Assembly (NCBI RefSeq): GCF_902859725.1
Contig: NZ_CADIJP010000001.1
Location: 62,001 to 126,000, forward strand
Origin: Achromobacter mucicolens
GTDB taxonomy: Bacteria > Pseudomonadota > Gammaproteobacteria > Burkholderiales > Burkholderiaceae_B
DNA length: 64,000 bases
Direction of reading: 5' to 3'
A program made the position numbers and the translations under genes. Below, piece by piece: positions 8,532 through 17,646 of this stretch. The notes beneath the pieces are model-generated. The model saw only the letters and a list, made by a program, of their open reading frames with translations, was not told where the DNA came from and did not search any database. Numbering within the stretch: position 1 is the stretch's first letter; every line of letters starts with the position of its first letter.

Positions 8532-9734
8532 TTAGTTCTGTGCCGAGGCGGTCTTGACCGGGTTGCCGGGGCTACGTTTGGCCGCAACCATGGGGACGAC
8601 AGTGGGGGTCACGGCATCGCCGGGGCGGATGCGCTGCAGGCCGTTGACGACGATGCGCTCGCCGGCGGTAAGGCCCGAATCCACCACGCGCAGGCCTTCC
8701 TGGTTGGCGCCCAGCTTCACCTGGCGGTACACGGCGTGGTTCTTGTCGTCCAGCACGAGCACAAAGCGCTTGTCCTGGTCCGTGCCGATGGCCCGTTCGT
8801 CGATCAGCACGGCCGCGCGCGGTTCGCTGCCGCCCAGCCGGATGCGGGCGTACAGACCCGGCAGCAGCGTGCCGTCGGCGTTGTCGAATTCGGCGCGCAC
8901 GCGAATGGTGCCGGAGGTGGCATCCAGGCGGTTGTCCACCGATTGCACCGCGCCCGTGCGCGAGTAGCCATCTTCGTTGGCCAGGCCCAGTTCGACCGGC
9001 ACCGCGCCGGCGCGGCCGTTGCGCACCGGGTTCACGTAACGCAGGAACGTTTGTTCGTCCACGTCGAACGATGCATACATCTTGGACACCGACACCAGCG
9101 TGGTCAGCGGCACCGACGCGGCGCCGGCGGCCACCACGTTGCCCACCGTGACCTCGGCGCGCGAGACGCGGCCGTCCACGGGCGCCTCGATGCGGGTGTA
9201 GCCCAGGTTCAGCTTGGCGTAGTCCAGCGCGGCCTGCGCGCCTTGCAGGTTGGCGGCGGCTTCGCGGGCGGCGTTCTGCTTTTCCTCGAAGTCGCGGCGG
9301 GCGATGGCGTTGTCGGCCAAGAGGCGCTGGCCGCGGGCCAGTTCGGACGCCGTGTAGGCGGCTCGGGCCTTGGCGGCCGTCAGCGCGGCGGCGGCGCGGT
9401 CCACCTCGGCCGCGTAGGGGCGCGGGTCGATGGTGAAGAGCACGTCGCCCTTCTTGACGATGCTGCCGTCCTTGAAGTGGACGGCGGTCAGCGTGCCGGA
9501 CACCAGCGGCCGGATGTCCACGCGGTCGATGGCCTCCAGCCGGCCGGAATAGCGCTGCCAGTCGACGATGGTCTTGTTGACCACCTCGGCCACCTCGACC
9601 GGGGGCGCGGCGGGGGCGCCCTGCGCCATGGCGACATTGCCGCCCGCGGGACCGCGGGTGAGGGCGTAGCCGCCACCGGCCGCCAGCACGGCTGCAAATA
9701 CGACGAGCACAGCAATACGTTTACGCGAAACCAT
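8532..9734 (-). CDS. RND efflux periplasmic adaptor (MexE-like)
   Basis: Membrane-fusion protein of 400 residues that bridges the pump and the outer-membrane channel. An N-terminal signal or anchor (about residues 7-26) is followed by the lipoyl/barrel-sandwich motif, an alpha-helical hairpin (about residues 100-165), the second lipoyl half (ARIEAPVDGRVSRAEV-type segment) and the beta-barrel and membrane-proximal domains. It is the first gene of the efflux operon and its ATG faces the divergent LysR gene across 387 bp, so the operon promoter is expected there. Confidence 0.93.
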   Translation of the reverse strand: MVSRKRIAVLVVFAAVLAAGGGYALTRGPAGGNVAMAQGAPAAPPVEVAEVVNKTIVDWQRYSGRLEAIDRVDIRPLVSGTLTAVHFKDGSIVKKGDVLFTIDPRPYAAEVDRAAAALTAAKARAAYTASELARGQRLLADNAIARRDFEEKQNAAREAAANLQGAQAALDYAKLNLGYTRIEAPVDGRVSRAEVTVGNVVAAGAASVPLTTLVSVSKMYASFDVDEQTFLRYVNPVRNGRAGAVPVELGLANEDGYSRTGAVQSVDNRLDATSGTIRVRAEFDNADGTLLPGLYARIRLGGSEPRAAVLIDERAIGTDQDKRFVLVLDDKNHAVYRQVKLGANQEGLRVVDSGLTAGERIVVNGLQRIRPGDAVTPTVVPMVAAKRSPGNPVKTASAQN

Positions 9735-10121
9735 GGTGTTTCCTTGAGTGGTTCTTTAGAGGCGGAAGCGCGCTTGCCCGGAATGCGGGGAAAACAGAAG
9801 ACGGCGGTGCGGGGATGCCAGTCCTAAGAATCCGGGGTCATATGGATATGCTGCAATGCAGCATCGACCGGGGTCGCTGATCTGGAGGCGGTGGCCACCG
9901 GGTAAGGGCGGGCCGCTGCGGTGCGGAATCTGAGGATTGACATGCCCTTTTCTTGCGCCGGGCGGCAAGGGCACTTCAAGATGGTTTGCATTCTGAGTGT
10001 TTTGTCCGGGCGGATAAACCTGTCTTTCCCGGCAACACTGTTCGTGGAGAATGACTAATCAGCGGCGAAATCGGGTTATGCTCCGTTCACCCCGACTTAT
10101 TTGCCTAAGGACACCCTTGCC
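9735..10121. other. Divergent regulatory region of efflux operon and LysR gene
   Basis: 387 bp without a gene, separating the efflux operon from its divergent LysR regulator. It should carry both promoters and the LysR binding site. The clearest element is the palindrome at 9848-9864. I could not assign -35/-10 boxes with confidence. Confidence 0.65.
9848..9864. promoter_or_regulatory. 17-bp perfect palindrome, candidate efflux operator
   Basis: ATGCTGCA-A-TGCAGCAT, 8-bp arms around one base, about 115 bp upstream of the adaptor start. LysR boxes are usually T-N11-A; here the analogous spacing is T-N13-A, so a LysR site is plausible but not proven. A TetR-type operator is an alternative, but no TetR gene is nearby. 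Confidence 0.45.
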
Positions 10122-11189
10122 ATGGACCGCTTTCAGGCTATGCAGGTGTTTGTGCGCGTCGTGGACGCCAATAGCTTCACCCGGGCGGCCGACAGCCTAT
10201 CGCTTCCGCGCACCACCGTCACCACCATCATTCAGAATCTGGAACGCCTCCTGGGCGTGCGCCTGCTGAACCGCACCACCCGCCGCATTGGCCTGACGCC
10301 CGATGGTGCGGGCTACTACCAGCATTGCGTGCGCATCCTGGCCGACGTGGAAGAAACCGAGGCGTGCTTCCAGGAAGCCGCCCTGCGTCTGAAGGGCCGC
10401 CTGCGCATCGACGTGCCGACCTGCATCGGCCGGCTGATCCTGATCCCGTCATTGTGTGATTTCCACGACAAATACCCCGACGTCGAGCTGGTGCTGGGCC
10501 TGGGCGACCGTCCGGTCGACATGGTCCAGGAAGCCGTGGACTGCGTGATCCGCGCCGGCGACCTCGAAGACTCCAGCCTAGTTGCCCGCCGCATCGGCAC
10601 CCTGCAGACCGTGACCTGCGCGTCCCCCACGTATGTGGCGCGCCACGGCATGCCGCAAACCATCGAATCGCTGCGCGATCACCATGCGGTGCATTATTTT
10701 TCCAGCCGCACCGGCCGCAATTGCGCGTGGGACTTCAAGGTGGACGGCAAGCACCAGGAAGTGGACATGAAGGGCACGGTGGCCGTGAACGAAGCGGGCG
10801 CGTACCTGGATTGCGGCCTGAAAGGCTTCGGCCTGATCCAGACTGCGCGCTACATGGCGCTGCCGTACCTGCAATCGGGCGAGCTGATCGAGATCCTGCC
10901 GCAGTGGAAACCCAGCTCGACGGCCATTTCGGTGTTGTATCCGCAGAGCCGGCAGTTGTCGCCCAAGGTGCGGGCCTTCACCGACTGGGTCGCCGACCTG
11001 TTTGCCGGCTGTCCGCTGCTCAGCGGCCGCGACGAGACCGATCCAGCCGCCGCTTCTTGCGCCGTGTACCAGCGCAACCAGGGTCAGACCACGCAGGCGC
11101 AACCGCCTGTGCCGGCCATTCCCGCGCTGGCCGACATGGCCCCGCGCCGCCGCACTGCGCGCGAAGAAGCCGCCGAATACCTGCTGTAA
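10122..11189 (+). CDS. LysR-type regulator of the efflux operon
   Basis: LysR-family regulator (355 residues) of the CrgA/DmlR branch: MDRFQAMQVFVRVVDANSFT begins the winged helix-turn-helix, followed by the effector-binding domain. It probably controls the divergent RND operon, as BpeT does for BpeEF-OprC and MexT for MexEF-OprN; its sequence type is not MexT-like. The ATG at 10122 is preferred over an in-frame TTG at 10101 because AAGGAC sits about 9 nt upstream. The last 50 residues form a Pro/Ala/Gln-rich tail beyond the usual LysR end. Regulation of the pump is inferred from position. Confidence 0.9.
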   Translation: MDRFQAMQVFVRVVDANSFTRAADSLSLPRTTVTTIIQNLERLLGVRLLNRTTRRIGLTPDGAGYYQHCVRILADVEETEACFQEAALRLKGRLRIDVPTCIGRLILIPSLCDFHDKYPDVELVLGLGDRPVDMVQEAVDCVIRAGDLEDSSLVARRIGTLQTVTCASPTYVARHGMPQTIESLRDHHAVHYFSSRTGRNCAWDFKVDGKHQEVDMKGTVAVNEAGAYLDCGLKGFGLIQTARYMALPYLQSGELIEILPQWKPSSTAISVLYPQSRQLSPKVRAFTDWVADLFAGCPLLSGRDETDPAAASCAVYQRNQGQTTQAQPPVPAIPALADMAPRRRTAREEAAEYLL

Positions 11190-11210
11190 GTCATCGCATC
11201 CGGCGCAACG

Positions 11211-11238
11211 ACATGGCGGACCCTCGGGTCCGCCATGT
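11211..11238. terminator. Hairpin after the LysR gene
   Basis: ACATGGCGGACC and GGTCCGCCATGT form a perfect 12-bp stem with a CTCG loop, 21 nt past the LysR stop. It is strong, but no T-run follows (GCGTTAAG). Confidence 0.5.
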
Positions 11239-11354
11239 GCGTTAAGCGCGGGAAACCCCGTAGTAAATACAGCCCTTACGTCCCTCGAATCGCATGAAAC
11301 GTCTGTATAGTCCGACAGTCAAAGCCTACAACGCCCTTACAGTCGATTCGCGCT

Positions 11355-12467
11355 ATGCAGCCTGTTCTACCCGCTTACCTCATCGCCCGATGGCTGTTGC
11401 TGCTTGTGCTGTTGGCGGGGGTTTACTTTCTTAGCGGATTCCTGGTCCCGGCCCTGGCGGCGCTGATCATCGGCCTGGCCAGTTGGCCGTTGTATCAACG
11501 CCTCGTCGTCCGGTGCGGCGGCCGCACGGCAGTCGCCGCGTCGCTCGCGCTGCTGGTCGTCGTCGTGGTGCTGATCGTTCCGCTGTCGCTGGCCCTGTCC
11601 TATGCCATCAAGGAAGCCAGCGCGTTCGTCGCCTGGGCCATCGCCGCCAACCGGCATGGCGTGGACGTGCCCGCATGGATTTCCTCGATGCCGGTCGTGG
11701 GCGACCGCCTGGCGCAATACTGGGAATCCTATATTGGCCAGCCCCACGCGCTGGGCGCGCTGGTCGAAGCGGTCAGCGGCGAGCACCTTGGCAACATCTA
11801 CCGCATGGCGCTGGCCGCCACGGGCAACGTCTTCCAGTTGCTGCTGACGGTCCTTTTCATGCTGATCACGCTGTTCTTCGTCTACAAGGACGGCATCCGC
11901 ATGGTCGCGCAACTGGATGTGCTGGGCGAACGCATCCTGCCGGCGCGCTGGCAGCGCTTTTCGCGCGTGGTGCCCGCCACCATCAACTCCACGGTCACCG
12001 GCATGGGCCTGATCGCGCTGGGCGAAGGCGTCGTGCTGGGCATCGCCTATTGGGTCGCGGGCGTGCCGTCGCCCGTGTTGCTGGGCGTGGTCACCGGGTT
12101 CATGGCCCTGATCCCCGGGGGCGCGCCGCTGTCATTCACGCTGGTGTCCCTGTATCTCGTGGGCTCGGGCCATGTGGTCGCGGGCATCGCGCTGATGGTC
12201 TGGGGCAGCGTGGAATTGTTCATCGTCGACAAGACGCTGCGCCCGCGTCTGGTGGGCGGCCCGGTCAAGCTGCCGTTCCTGCCAACCTTCTTCGGGCTGG
12301 TGGGCGGCGTGAAGACCATGGGCATCGTGGGATTGTTCGTCGGCCCGGTGCTGATGGCGCTGCTGGTGGCCGTCTGGCGCGAATGGGTTCACCACGAAGT
12401 CCAGGAGCGCGACGCTGCCCGGCTCGGCGCGCCTGCCGTCCACCCCGAGAAGACCCCCGCGGGCTGA
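11355..12467 (+). CDS. AI-2E transporter family (PerM/YdiK-like) membrane protein
   Basis: Polytopic inner-membrane protein of 370 residues in the AI-2E transporter (UPF0118/PerM) family. Members are proposed exporters or sodium/proton antiporters; the AI-2 role was shown only for a few. The layout is typical: three N-terminal helices (to about residue 90), a soluble insert with amphipathic stretches (about 95-155), then the TFFVYKDG-like motif (LFFVYKDGIRM), and a helix block ending at about residue 345 with the conserved FIGPVLMALL-type segment. The C-terminal tail is hydrophilic. It stands alone between the LysR gene and the dioxygenase gene; substrate unknown. Confidence 0.85.
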   Translation: MQPVLPAYLIARWLLLLVLLAGVYFLSGFLVPALAALIIGLASWPLYQRLVVRCGGRTAVAASLALLVVVVVLIVPLSLALSYAIKEASAFVAWAIAANRHGVDVPAWISSMPVVGDRLAQYWESYIGQPHALGALVEAVSGEHLGNIYRMALAATGNVFQLLLTVLFMLITLFFVYKDGIRMVAQLDVLGERILPARWQRFSRVVPATINSTVTGMGLIALGEGVVLGIAYWVAGVPSPVLLGVVTGFMALIPGGAPLSFTLVSLYLVGSGHVVAGIALMVWGSVELFIVDKTLRPRLVGGPVKLPFLPTFFGLVGGVKTMGIVGLFVGPVLMALLVAVWREWVHHEVQERDAARLGAPAVHPEKTPAG

Positions 12468-12571
12468 GGCCGTTTTGGTAATCTAGCCATCCCGCGTGAC
12501 CGGCGCCTTGCCGGTGCGCGCCTGCCCGCCCGCAGACGCGCCGCTTTCCGACGCGGGCTGTGAGGATCGAG

Positions 12572-13342
12572 ATGTCCGGGTTATTGCCTGATGATCAGAT
12601 AGCCGTGCTGCGTGAGCAGGGATTCGTGGTGGCGCGCCAGTTCGCCAGCCTGGAAGAGGTCGCCGCGCTGCGCGCGCTGGCCGAGCGCCATTTGCGCGAT
12701 CACGTCGCACCCATCGAATACGAAGCCGACCTGCGCTACCCCGGTGCACCGGCATCGCGCACCGCCGAAGGCGGCCTGACGGTGCGCCGGCTGCTCAACG
12801 CCTACGCGCGCGATCCGTTGTTCGCGCAATGGGCCACCAATCCGCGCATCGGGCAGTGGCTGCAGCGCTACTTCAACGAGACGCCCGTGCTGTCCACGGT
12901 GCACCACAACTGCGTGATGACCAAGCATCCCGCGTACGGCAGCCTGACCGGCTGGCACCAGGACATCCGCTATTGGTCGTTCTCGGACACGGACCTGGTG
13001 TCCTGCTGGCTGGCCCTGGGGCCAGAGACGCGCGCCAACGGCGGCCTGTCGTTCATTCCTGGTTCGCACACGGCGGCTTATACGCCGGAACAATTCGACG
13101 AAAAGAAGTTCTTCCGCGAGGACGTGCCGCAGAACGCCGACTGGATCGCGCGCGCCGTCTGTCCGGAACTGCAGGCGGGCGACGTCGTGTTCTTTCACTG
13201 CCGCACGTTGCACGCCGCGCAGGGCAACCGCAGCGACCGCGTGAAGTTGTCGGTGGTTCACACCTATCACCCCGAGTCCTGCCATCCGCTGCCGGGCACG
13301 CGTTCGTCGTCGCAGGCAGGCGTGCCGCTGACGAAGGCGTGA
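12572..13342 (+). CDS. Phytanoyl-CoA dioxygenase (PhyH) family protein
   Basis: Fe(II)/2-oxoglutarate-dependent oxygenase of the PhyH family, 256 residues. The facial triad is visible: H-x-D in TGWHQDIRYWSFSD and the distal His in the FFHCRTLHAAQGN segment, with a following Arg (RSDR) placed to bind 2-oxoglutarate. These enzymes hydroxylate small carboxylic acids or CoA thioesters; the substrate here cannot be read from sequence. The ATG at 12572 is chosen because GAGG lies 6 nt upstream; a GTG 12 nt earlier is possible. It precedes proC by 99 bp; a functional link to proline is possible but unsupported. Confidence 0.85.
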   Translation: MSGLLPDDQIAVLREQGFVVARQFASLEEVAALRALAERHLRDHVAPIEYEADLRYPGAPASRTAEGGLTVRRLLNAYARDPLFAQWATNPRIGQWLQRYFNETPVLSTVHHNCVMTKHPAYGSLTGWHQDIRYWSFSDTDLVSCWLALGPETRANGGLSFIPGSHTAAYTPEQFDEKKFFREDVPQNADWIARAVCPELQAGDVVFFHCRTLHAAQGNRSDRVKLSVVHTYHPESCHPLPGTRSSSQAGVPLTKA

Positions 13343-13441
13343 TGTATCGCGATGCCCGTAGACTGTCGAATCTCCATCCCGCGCGCCGGCGTTGCAGCCA
13401 CGCCGGCCCGGTCCGCAATCCCTCTTTGGAACTGAAGCAAC

Positions 13442-14248
13442 ATGCGTGAAAAGATCGTCTTCATCGGCGGCGGCAATATGGCCTCCGCCATCATCGACGG
13501 GCTGCTCGGCCAGGGCCGGGCGCTGACCGATTTTCTGGTGATCGAGCCCTACGCGCCCACGCGCGAGGCGCTGGTCGCGCGCGGCTTGCCGTGCCTGGAG
13601 CAGGTCAGCAGCGACATCGGCGACGCGGGCCTGTGCGTGCTGGCCACCAAGCCGCAGGTGCTGCGCGAGGCGTGTGGCCAGGTCCGCCAGCATCTGCCGG
13701 CCGACGCCACGGTGGTCAGCATCGCGGCGGGCGTGGAACTGGCGGCATTGTCGGACTGGCTGGGCGGCCACGCGCGCATCGTGCGAGCCATGCCCAATAC
13801 GCCGGCGAAGGTGGGGCTGGGCATGACCGGCCTGTACGCCACCCCGGCCTGCGGGCAGGCCGAGCGCGATCAGGTCGACGCGCTTTTCGCGGCCGTCGGT
13901 GAGCGCATCTGGACCGACAGCGAAGCCATGATCGACGCCGTCACCGCGGTGACCGGCAGCGGTCCCGGCTACGTGTTTCACTTCATGGCGGCGCTGGAGA
14001 AGGGCGCTGTCGAGCTGGGCTTCACGCCTGCCGACGCCCGCAGGCTCGCGGTCGCCGCTTTCCGCGGCGCGGCAGAGCTTGCCGCCAGCGAAGACGTGCC
14101 GCTCACCGAATTGCAGGAGCGCGTCACCTCCAAGGGCGGCACCACCTACGCCGCGCTGTCGCATATGCAGCAGGCGGGCGTGGCCGAGGCCATCACGCAG
14201 GCGGTGCACAAGGCGCAGCAGCGCGCCCGCGAATTGTCCGCGGGGTAA
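13442..14248 (+). CDS. proC: Pyrroline-5-carboxylate reductase
   Basis: Cytosolic enzyme of 268 residues that reduces 1-pyrroline-5-carboxylate to L-proline with NAD(P)H, the last step of proline synthesis. The N-terminal dinucleotide-binding motif is IGGGNMASAIIDGL, the middle has the conserved RAMPNTPAKVGLGMTG, and the C-terminal dimerisation domain carries AVTGSGPGYVFHFMAALEKG and the ProC signature around VTSKGGTTYAALSHM. Length is normal for the family. It converges with the MFS gene, 37 bp away. Confidence 0.97.
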   Translation: MREKIVFIGGGNMASAIIDGLLGQGRALTDFLVIEPYAPTREALVARGLPCLEQVSSDIGDAGLCVLATKPQVLREACGQVRQHLPADATVVSIAAGVELAALSDWLGGHARIVRAMPNTPAKVGLGMTGLYATPACGQAERDQVDALFAAVGERIWTDSEAMIDAVTAVTGSGPGYVFHFMAALEKGAVELGFTPADARRLAVAAFRGAAELAASEDVPLTELQERVTSKGGTTYAALSHMQQAGVAEAITQAVHKAQQRARELSAG

Positions 14249-14285
14249 ACGCGCCGGCACGGTCGCGCCACAAGTCCGAACGCGG

Positions 14286-15737
14286 TCAGCGCTGACGGCC
14301 CAGCCGCCACAACAGCGCGGCCGCCAGAAGAATGGCCGCGACGTTGAACTGCATGGCTGACGCGAATGCCTGCGCATGGCGTTCGGCCACGCCCGCATCC
14401 GCATGGGCTTGCAGCGCACCGCCATACAGCATGCCCGCGGCCGATACGCCAAGCGCCGCGCCCACCTGCTGCAGTGTCGACACCACGCCGGCGGCCATGC
14501 CCGCGTGGCGGTCCTGGACCAGTCCCATCGCCAGGTTCACCAGCGGCGTGTTGACCGCGCCTTGCGCCGCGCCCAGCCACACCAGCGCGGGCAAGAGCGT
14601 CCAAGGGTCCAGATCGGCGCCCGCAAATTCCGTGTGCAGCATCAGGGCAGCCGTCGCGCCGCCGTACAGTAGCGCGGCCAGCGCGATCGCCCGAGTCCCA
14701 TACCGGGCAACCAGCCGGGGCGCGGCCATCGAGCCGGCGACGAACCCGGCGCTGGCTGGCGCGAAGATCAGCCCGGCCGTCAGCGCATCGCGGCCGAAAC
14801 CGGTCTGCACCAGCAGGGCATAGCAAAGAAACATGGCGCTGGCGGTGGAGAACACCAGCATCACGACAAGGCACCCGGCCGCAAAGCGCGGCTGCGTCAG
14901 CAAGGCCATGTCCACCAGCGGCGCGCCTCCGCGCGCGGCGATCCGGCGCTGCAACCGCACGAATGCCGTCAACGCGGCGACTGACGCCGCGCCGCAGGCG
15001 AGCGTCCAGGCGGGCCATTGACGAGCCGGCCCCTCGATCAGCGCCAGCAGCAGCAACGCCAACCCCAGCCCCACGAGAGCGGCCCCAGCCCAATCCATCG
15101 CCGCGCCGGAAGGTTCGGCGGATTCAGGGATGTGACGCGCCAGCCAGCAAGCCAAGAGGCCCAGGGGCAGGTTGACGAGGAAGATGGTGCGCCAGGCCAG
15201 GCCGAACAGATCCGCATGGACGATCCATCCGCCCAGCACCTGCCCGGCGATGGCCGCAAGGCCCAGCGTCATGCCCAGCAACGCAAACGCCCGGCGCCGC
15301 GCGTGGCCCTCGAAGCTGACGCGAATCAGCGCATACACCTGCGGAAACAGCAGGGCCGCCGCGGCGCCTTGCACAATGCGCGCGGCGATCAGCGTGTCCG
15401 GCGTGGGCGCCAGGCCGCACAACGCGGATGCCAATGCGAAACCCGCCATGCCCAGCATGAACAGCCGCCGCCTGCCGTGCCGGTCGCCCAGCCGGCTGCC
15501 CGCGATCAGCAGCACCCCGTACGCCAGTTCGTAGGCGGCGATGATGAAGTTGATCTGCGCGAAGCTGGCCGACAGCGTGGCTTGCATGCTGGGGATGGCA
15601 ACGTTCACGACGAAGAGGTCGAAGATCGTGATGAATCCGCCGGAGAGCAGCACGGCCAGACCAAGACTGCCCAGGCGCGGCGAATCGGCGTCCGTGAGCG
15701 CGGGCGAGGGCGTGGCGGGAAGGCAGGAGGTCGACAT
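14286..15737 (-). CDS. MFS drug exporter, DHA2 family
   Basis: Major facilitator of 483 residues with about 14 predicted membrane segments, DHA2 (EmrB/QacA) type. The family motif A appears as GSRLGDRHGRRRLF between TM2 and TM3, and motif C-like glycines occur in TM5. These are proton-coupled exporters of lipophilic drugs. Its start is 96 bp from the divergent XRE-type regulator gene at 15834, which is the likely local regulator. Substrate is unknown. Confidence 0.9.
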   Translation of the reverse strand: MSTSCLPATPSPALTDADSPRLGSLGLAVLLSGGFITIFDLFVVNVAIPSMQATLSASFAQINFIIAAYELAYGVLLIAGSRLGDRHGRRRLFMLGMAGFALASALCGLAPTPDTLIAARIVQGAAAALLFPQVYALIRVSFEGHARRRAFALLGMTLGLAAIAGQVLGGWIVHADLFGLAWRTIFLVNLPLGLLACWLARHIPESAEPSGAAMDWAGAALVGLGLALLLLALIEGPARQWPAWTLACGAASVAALTAFVRLQRRIAARGGAPLVDMALLTQPRFAAGCLVVMLVFSTASAMFLCYALLVQTGFGRDALTAGLIFAPASAGFVAGSMAAPRLVARYGTRAIALAALLYGGATAALMLHTEFAGADLDPWTLLPALVWLGAAQGAVNTPLVNLAMGLVQDRHAGMAAGVVSTLQQVGAALGVSAAGMLYGGALQAHADAGVAERHAQAFASAMQFNVAAILLAAALLWRLGRQR

Positions 15738-15789
15738 GGAAAAGGCCAGGAAGTCAGGATCGGCGCTATTCTGGTCGGACCTTCAGCCT

Positions 15790-15813
15790 TATACAATTTA
15801 GCTGTTTATGCTA
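15790..15813. promoter_or_regulatory. Shared promoter/operator region of MFS and XRE genes
   Basis: The 96-bp divergent spacer contains a -10-like TATACAAT (about 15790-15797, plus strand) followed by TAGC-N7-GCTA (15799-15813), a short dyad that could be the operator. No good -35 can be assigned. Low-confidence inference from position. Confidence 0.3.
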
Positions 15814-15833
15814 TTACTTCCTGCAACAGCGTC

Positions 15834-16745
15834 ATGACCGCATCCCTGCCCCCAACCCCGCCCGCGCCGGCTGCGGCGCACCGTCTGGACCGCACCCGCG
15901 CCGATCTTTCCGAATTCCTGCGCCTGCGCCGCGAGCGGCTCAGCCCCGCCGACCTTGGGCTGCCGCCCGGCCGCCGTCGCCGCACGCCCGGGTTGCGGCG
16001 CGAGGAGGTCGCGGCGCTCGCGGGCGTCGGGCTGGCCTGGTACACGTGGTTCGAACAGGGCCGCAATATCAGCGTGTCAGCGGCGTTTCTGGAAAACCTG
16101 GCGCGCGTGCTGCGGCTGGACGATGCCGAGCGCCGCCACCTCTATCTGCTGGCGCATCAGCGCCCGCCGGCCGAGACCGGCCGCACGTGGTGCACCGTGC
16201 CCGCGCAGGTCCGCCGCCTGATGGACGACCTGCCCGCGCGCCCCGCGTACATCCTGAATCTGCGTTGGGACGTGGTGGTGTGGAACGCCGCCGCGGACAA
16301 GGTGTTCAATTTTTCCGGGCAGGCGCCGGGCCGCCGCAACCTGCTCTGGATGCTGTTCGTGGACCCCGCGATGCGCGAGCGCTTCGTGGACTGGACCGCG
16401 CAGGCGCCTCGCATGCTGTCGTCGTTCCGGCGCGACTTCGCCAGCGCCGCCGGCGTGCCCGACATCGCCGAACTGGTCGATGAGTTGGAACGGGTGTCGC
16501 CCGATTTCCGGGCCTGGTGGCGCGAACACGACGTGCATGGTTCGTGCATGGGCCTGCGTACGCTGCATGTGGAATCACTGGGTGATATCGCATTCGAACA
16601 CGCCACCTTGAGCGTTGATGAAAGCCGCCACCTGCGGCTCGTGGTCTATGCGCCCGCGCCGGACGAGCCCAAGGCGGCGGACTTCGCCCAATGGGTGCAG
16701 GGGGGGCCACCGCGCCGTGCGAGCCGCTGCGATAAGACGCGCTGA
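15834..16745 (+). CDS. XRE-type regulator with MmyB-like ligand domain
   Basis: Helix-turn-helix regulator of 303 residues. The HTH region (about residues 25-95) has the family signature RRTPGLRREEVAALAGVG and YTWFEQGRN. The C-terminal MmyB-like domain (about 110-275) binds a small ligand, fatty acids in the best studied members. It faces the MFS gene across 96 bp and probably represses it. The ATG at 15834 is the first Met of the homologous region. No convincing ribosome-binding site is present, so translation may be weak or the message short-leadered. Confidence 0.87.
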   Translation: MTASLPPTPPAPAAAHRLDRTRADLSEFLRLRRERLSPADLGLPPGRRRRTPGLRREEVAALAGVGLAWYTWFEQGRNISVSAAFLENLARVLRLDDAERRHLYLLAHQRPPAETGRTWCTVPAQVRRLMDDLPARPAYILNLRWDVVVWNAAADKVFNFSGQAPGRRNLLWMLFVDPAMRERFVDWTAQAPRMLSSFRRDFASAAGVPDIAELVDELERVSPDFRAWWREHDVHGSCMGLRTLHVESLGDIAFEHATLSVDESRHLRLVVYAPAPDEPKAADFAQWVQGGPPRRASRCDKTR

Positions 16746-16802
16746 AGACCTGCCGGCGGCGGAAAACGAACGGGGGAGTTGACGCCTACAAACCGCCAGG
16801 TA

Positions 16803-16833
16803 TATCGTACGAGCTATCGTAAGACATATCGTA
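16803..16833 (+). promoter_or_regulatory. Three TATCGTA repeats at the yqjI-like promoter
   Basis: TATCGTA occurs at 16803-16809, 16815-16821 and 16827-16833, an exact 12-bp period, ending 11 bp before the start codon. The first copy overlaps the palindrome TCGTACGA (16805-16812). The position over the leader fits an operator for autorepression by the PadR-type protein encoded just downstream. Confidence 0.5.
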
Positions 16834-16843
16834 AGAGGCATTC

Positions 16844-17620
16844 ATGTCCCCCTTTTCGTTCATCGCCGCCGTCCAGCGCGCTGCCGGCGGACGCCGCGCC
16901 CATGGCCATCGCGGCCATTGTCAGCATCATGGTCGCCACGGCCACGCCCATCCCCACGCCCCGCATTCCGACCATCACGGCGGCCATCATCATGATCACC
17001 ATCCGCGTCACGCCAGCGCGGGCGGCGACTGGTTCTCGGGTGGCGCCCACGGCCACGGCGACGCAGACGGCTTCGGCGGCGACGGCCGCGGCTTCACCCG
17101 CAGCCGCAAGGTGTCCAGCGACGACTTGCAACTGATGCTGCTGGGCCTGCTGGAGCAAAACCCCAGCCACGGCTACGAACTCATCAAGGCGCTGGGCGCG
17201 CTCAGCAACGGCTTCTACACGCCCAGCCCCGGCATGGTGTATCCCGCGCTTACCTATCTGGAAGAATTGGGCTACGCCACCGTCGAACAGGAAGGCGCCA
17301 AGAAGCGCTATCACCTCGCGGAACCCGGCAAGGCGCACCTGGACGCCAACCGCGAGCGTCTGACGCTGATGTTCAACAAGCTCAAGCACGTGGCGCGCAA
17401 GATGGACTACATGCGCCAGGCCTGGAGCGGCCAGCCGCGCGAGACCGGGCCCGAAGGCGAGGACACCCGCACCGGCTGGCTGCCCGAATTCGTTAAGGCG
17501 CGCCAGGCGCTCAAGCGCGCGCTACTGGATCGCACCGACGCCTCGCCCGCCGAACAACGACGCATCGCCGGCATCCTGGCGCGTGCGACCGACGAGATCA
17601 ACGGCAAGTCCGGCGCCTGA
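16844..17620 (+). CDS. yqjI: YqjI-like PadR regulator with His-rich N-terminus
   Basis: PadR-family transcriptional regulator of 258 residues. Residues 1-80 are low complexity, with about 20 histidines and one Cys between residues 20 and 72; the winged helix follows (about 88-165: LQLMLLGLLEQNPSHGYELIKAL, then TPSPGMVYPALTYLEELG) and a helical dimerisation tail ends the protein. E. coli YqjI (NfeR) has the same layout: its His-rich region binds nickel and it represses itself and the ferric reductase gene yqjH. Here the next gene, 26 bp downstream, is a YqjH-type reductase, which strongly supports the assignment. In E. coli the two genes are divergent; here they form one operon. Confidence 0.9.
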   Translation: MSPFSFIAAVQRAAGGRRAHGHRGHCQHHGRHGHAHPHAPHSDHHGGHHHDHHPRHASAGGDWFSGGAHGHGDADGFGGDGRGFTRSRKVSSDDLQLMLLGLLEQNPSHGYELIKALGALSNGFYTPSPGMVYPALTYLEELGYATVEQEGAKKRYHLAEPGKAHLDANRERLTLMFNKLKHVARKMDYMRQAWSGQPRETGPEGEDTRTGWLPEFVKARQALKRALLDRTDASPAEQRRIAGILARATDEINGKSGA

Positions 17621-17646
17621 TCCCGTCCCAACTGACTGGAGTACCC

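Noticed and set aside
15018-15833. 272-codon N-terminal extension of the XRE regulator
   Set aside because: Lies antisense to the MFS exporter; homology to the HTH family begins only after the ATG at 15834.
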